From positions 124,001 through 188,000 of the forward strand of contig NZ_JPRN01000008.1 in assembly GCF_000737715.1 (NCBI RefSeq): DNA of 64,000 nucleotides, written 5' to 3'. The notes beneath the pieces are model-generated. The model saw nothing but the letters and a program-made list of their open reading frames with translations. It ran no database searches and had not been told where the DNA came from. Below are positions 61,892-64,000 of the stretch, one piece after another. Within the stretch, counting starts at the first letter, position 1. Every line of letters begins with the position of its first letter. This DNA comes from Chryseobacterium sp. JM1. Lineage in GTDB: Bacteria > Bacteroidota > Bacteroidia > Flavobacteriales > Weeksellaceae. A program made the translations under genes and the position numbers.

Positions 61892-64000
61892 TTAATTCCT
61901 TAGCGGTTTCCCATTCTGCAACATATACTGAATTCTCTCCAAAGTTTTTCTTTCCCCACAAAGTTGAAGGAAGGTTTCTCTTTCAAGATTCAATAGGTAT
62001 TGTTCGGTAACTACGGTTGGTTCAGAAAGATTTCCACCGACCATTACGTTGGCTAGTTTGTCAGCAATTTTCTTGTCGTGTGCAGAGATGAAGTTTCCGG
62101 TAAGCATCTGGTCTGTTCCTACGTAGAACATTCCTAAGGCGTCTTTTCCTAACACTTTTACTCTTTGCTCGATAGGCTGTGTATAACCCTGTTCGGCCAA
62201 TAGTTTTGCTACTTTTTTAGCTTCAGCGATCTGTCTGTTTTTGCTTACGGATACAATATCTTTTCCTTTTTCAAGAATTCCCATATCGTAGGCTTCATAA
62301 GCGGAAGTCGCTACTTTACCCATGGCGATATTCATGAATGCTTCACGAAGTCTGTTGTTTTTAACGTCATCGCTGTGGAATTCTCTGGAAGTTCTTAACG
62401 TAAGTTCTTTGGTACCACCACCGCCAGGAATTACCCCAACTCCGGTTTCTACCAGTCCGATGTAAGTTTCTGCTGCTGCAACCACTCTGTCTGCGTGCAT
62501 CGTCATTTCGCAACCACCACCAAGCGTCATTCCGTGAGGAGCAACCACTACAGGAATAGAAGAGTAACGTACTCTCATCATGGATTTCTGGAAATAAGCG
62601 ATCGCCATATTCAGATCATCCCAATCCTGTTCGATAGCCATCATCAGGATCATGGCAAGGTTGGCGCCTACAGAGAAATTAGTTCCCTGGTTTCCAACTA
62701 CCAATCCGTCGTATTCTTTTTCTGCTAAATCGATAGCTCTGTTTAATCCGTCAAGAACTTCGCCTCCGAGAGAATTCATTTTTGAGCGGATCTCAAAGTT
62801 GATGATACCATCACCAAGATATTCGATTGCTGCCCCTGAATTGCTCCAAAGTGTTTTGTTCTTTCTGATATTGTCTAAGATAATAAAGGCATCCTGACCA
62901 GGAATTTTGTTGTACTCTCCTGAATTTTTGTCAACAAAGATACTTTGACCTTCATCGTTTACTTTATAGAAAGCTTCTACATTTTTTACCCAGTCTGAAA
63001 CTTCATAACCAGCATCTTTAGCTAATTCAATACCTTTTTGAACACCTACTGCATCCCAGATTTCAAACGGTCCGTTTTCCCATCCGAAACCTGCTCTCAT
63101 CGCGTCGTCTATTTTGTAAACTTCGTCTGAGATTTCAGGAACTTTATGAGAAACGTAAGCGAATAGAGCCCCTAAAGATTTTCTGTATAATTCGCCGGCT
63201 TTATCTTTTCCACCAATTAAAACTTTAAATCTGTCAATTGGCTTGTCTATATTTTTCGTTAATTCTAACGTTGGGAAAGAAGATTTCCCCTGAAGTTCAT
63301 ATTCTAATGTATCAAGGTTTAATCCGTGGATTTCAGATTTTCCTTCTGCATTTTTTACTTTTTTGTAGAAACCTTGCTCAGTCTTAGAACCTAACCACTT
63401 ATTATCCATCATTTTCTGGATATAGCCTGGAAGGGCAAAAACGTCATTAAAGTTATTGGCTTCAGCACCGCTCTGACGAACGCCGTTAGCTACCATAACC
63501 AAGGTATCAAGACCTACCACATCAGCCGTTCTGAATGTTGCTGATTTTGGACGTCCAATGACAGGACCGGTTAATTTATCAACTTCAGAAACTGTCAGTC
63601 CTAATTTCTGTACGTTGTGAAGTAAATCCATCATGGAGAATACCCCGATTCTATTGGCGATAAACGCTGGAGTATCTTTGGCTAAAACGGTAGTTTTCCC
63701 TAAGAATTTTGCTCCGTAGTTCATGTAGAAGTCAACCACTTCCGGAAGGGTTTCCGGGGTAGGAATGATCTCTAAAAGAGGAAGGTATCTTACCGGGTTG
63801 AAGAAATGCGTTCCCGCAAAGTATTGTTTGAAATCATCGCTTCTTCCCTCAATTAGAAAATGAATAGGAATTCCTGATGTATTAGAAGAAATTAATGTTC
63901 CCGGTTTTCTGAACTGTTCAATTTTTTCATAAACAGATTTCTTGATATCAAGTCTTTCAACGACTACTTCAATGATCCAGTCTGTGTTTTTGATCTTCTG
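61892..64000 (-). CDS. 3-hydroxyacyl-CoA dehydrogenase/enoyl-CoA hydratase (5' end missing)
   Basis: 703 codons in the window; the frame is open to the right edge and continues beyond it. The N-terminal NAD-binding dehydrogenase part is visible (IISSNTSGIPI-like segment, THFFNPVRYLPLLEIIPT), then the 3HCDH C-terminal repeats, then a crotonase-like hydratase part at the C-terminus (GNQGTNFSVGANL, GMTLGGGCEMTMHADRVVAA and GLVETGVGVIPGGGG). The dehydrogenase-then-hydratase order is that of FadN-type rather than FadB. It catalyses hydration and oxidation of enoyl-CoA. The start codon lies outside the window. Confidence 0.92.
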   Translation of the reverse strand, partial: QKIKNTDWIIEVVVERLDIKKSVYEKIEQFRKPGTLISSNTSGIPIHFLIEGRSDDFKQYFAGTHFFNPVRYLPLLEIIPTPETLPEVVDFYMNYGAKFLGKTTVLAKDTPAFIANRIGVFSMMDLLHNVQKLGLTVSEVDKLTGPVIGRPKSATFRTADVVGLDTLVMVANGVRQSGAEANNFNDVFALPGYIQKMMDNKWLGSKTEQGFYKKVKNAEGKSEIHGLNLDTLEYELQGKSSFPTLELTKNIDKPIDRFKVLIGGKDKAGELYRKSLGALFAYVSHKVPEISDEVYKIDDAMRAGFGWENGPFEIWDAVGVQKGIELAKDAGYEVSDWVKNVEAFYKVNDEGQSIFVDKNSGEYNKIPGQDAFIILDNIRKNKTLWSNSGAAIEYLGDGIINFEIRSKMNSLGGEVLDGLNRAIDLAEKEYDGLVVGNQGTNFSVGANLAMILMMAIEQDWDDLNMAIAYFQKSMMRVRYSSIPVVVAPHGMTLGGGCEMTMHADRVVAAAETYIGLVETGVGVIPGGGGTKELTLRTSREFHSDDVKNNRLREAFMNIAMGKVATSAYEAYDMGILEKGKDIVSVSKNRQIAEAKKVAKLLAEQGYTQPIEQRVKVLGKDALGMFYVGTDQMLTGNFISAHDKKIADKLANVMVGGNLSEPTVVTEQYLLNLERETFLQLCGERKTLERIQYMLQNGKPLRN

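Noticed and set aside
1..64000. CRISPR arrays, insertion sequences, prophage or integron
   Set aside because: No regular direct-repeat/spacer array, transposase, integrase or phage structural genes were recognised anywhere in the window.

Overview
The window looks like a chromosome segment of a Bacteroidota bacterium, most likely Chryseobacterium or a close Weeksellaceae relative. The evidence is low G+C coding sequence, type IX secretion (T9SS) sorting tails, promoters of the TTTG-N19-TAnnTTTG type, DUF4153/DUF2490/YegP-type families, and housekeeping proteins of flavobacterial type. I see no phage, insertion sequence, CRISPR array or rRNA operon. One tRNA gene, tRNA-Arg(CCT), is present.

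Layout. 1-411 is the start of a truncated minus-strand polysaccharide deacetylase. 675-7103 carries a carboxypeptidase-regulatory-domain protein, a copper-export group (CopA ATPase with several metal-binding modules, and an AraC regulator with an HMA-like metal-binding N-terminus), a thioesterase and two small genes. 7413-14058 holds an RRM RNA-binding protein, a BlaI/PAP2/DUF4153 operon, and pyruvate dehydrogenase E1 alpha and E2. 14314-22611 has LolD-like, L,D-transpeptidase, RadC, a FemAB-like protein, a phytanoyl-CoA dioxygenase-like protein, a soluble pyrophosphatase and a membrane pyrophosphatase fused to a periplasmic OmpA domain. 22921-36286 has an aminotransferase, an M28 peptidase, a GNAT/VOC/endonuclease V operon, a SNF2 helicase, a KAS III enzyme, an SDR with an AraC regulator, and two T9SS proteins. 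36654-46307 has a LytS/LytTR pair with an S15 hydrolase, an EamA transporter, the tRNA, an SGNH/PKD protein, a TPR-membrane-HTH regulator and two unknown envelope genes. 46308-47302 is a gene-free kilobase. 47303-64000 has an NAD(P)-binding reductase, UvrA, a TonB receptor, an M48 protease, an HD hydrolase and the start of a fatty-acid beta-oxidation operon that runs off the right edge.

How genes work together. The copper group couples a sensor-like regulator to an exporter. The two pyrophosphatases sit 315 bp apart. One recycles PPi in the cytoplasm and the other probably uses it to drive ion export while being tethered to peptidoglycan. The last kilobases (acyl-CoA dehydrogenase, thiolase, 3-hydroxyacyl-CoA dehydrogenase/enoyl-CoA hydratase) form a fatty-acid degradation operon, interrupted by a four-helix-bundle gene bracketed by related short repeats.

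The least ordinary signals are: the HppA-OmpA fusion; a compact transcription unit at 51090-51208 encoding at most a 16-residue cationic peptide; the gene-free kilobase 46308-47302, with an inverted pair of DnaA-box sequences, two hairpin terminators that read on the minus strand and a perfect consensus promoter followed by two hairpins; a 66-bp tandem duplication at 53980-54111; and the repeat-flanked four-helix-bundle gene. I found no clear-cut novel multi-gene defence or biosynthetic system.
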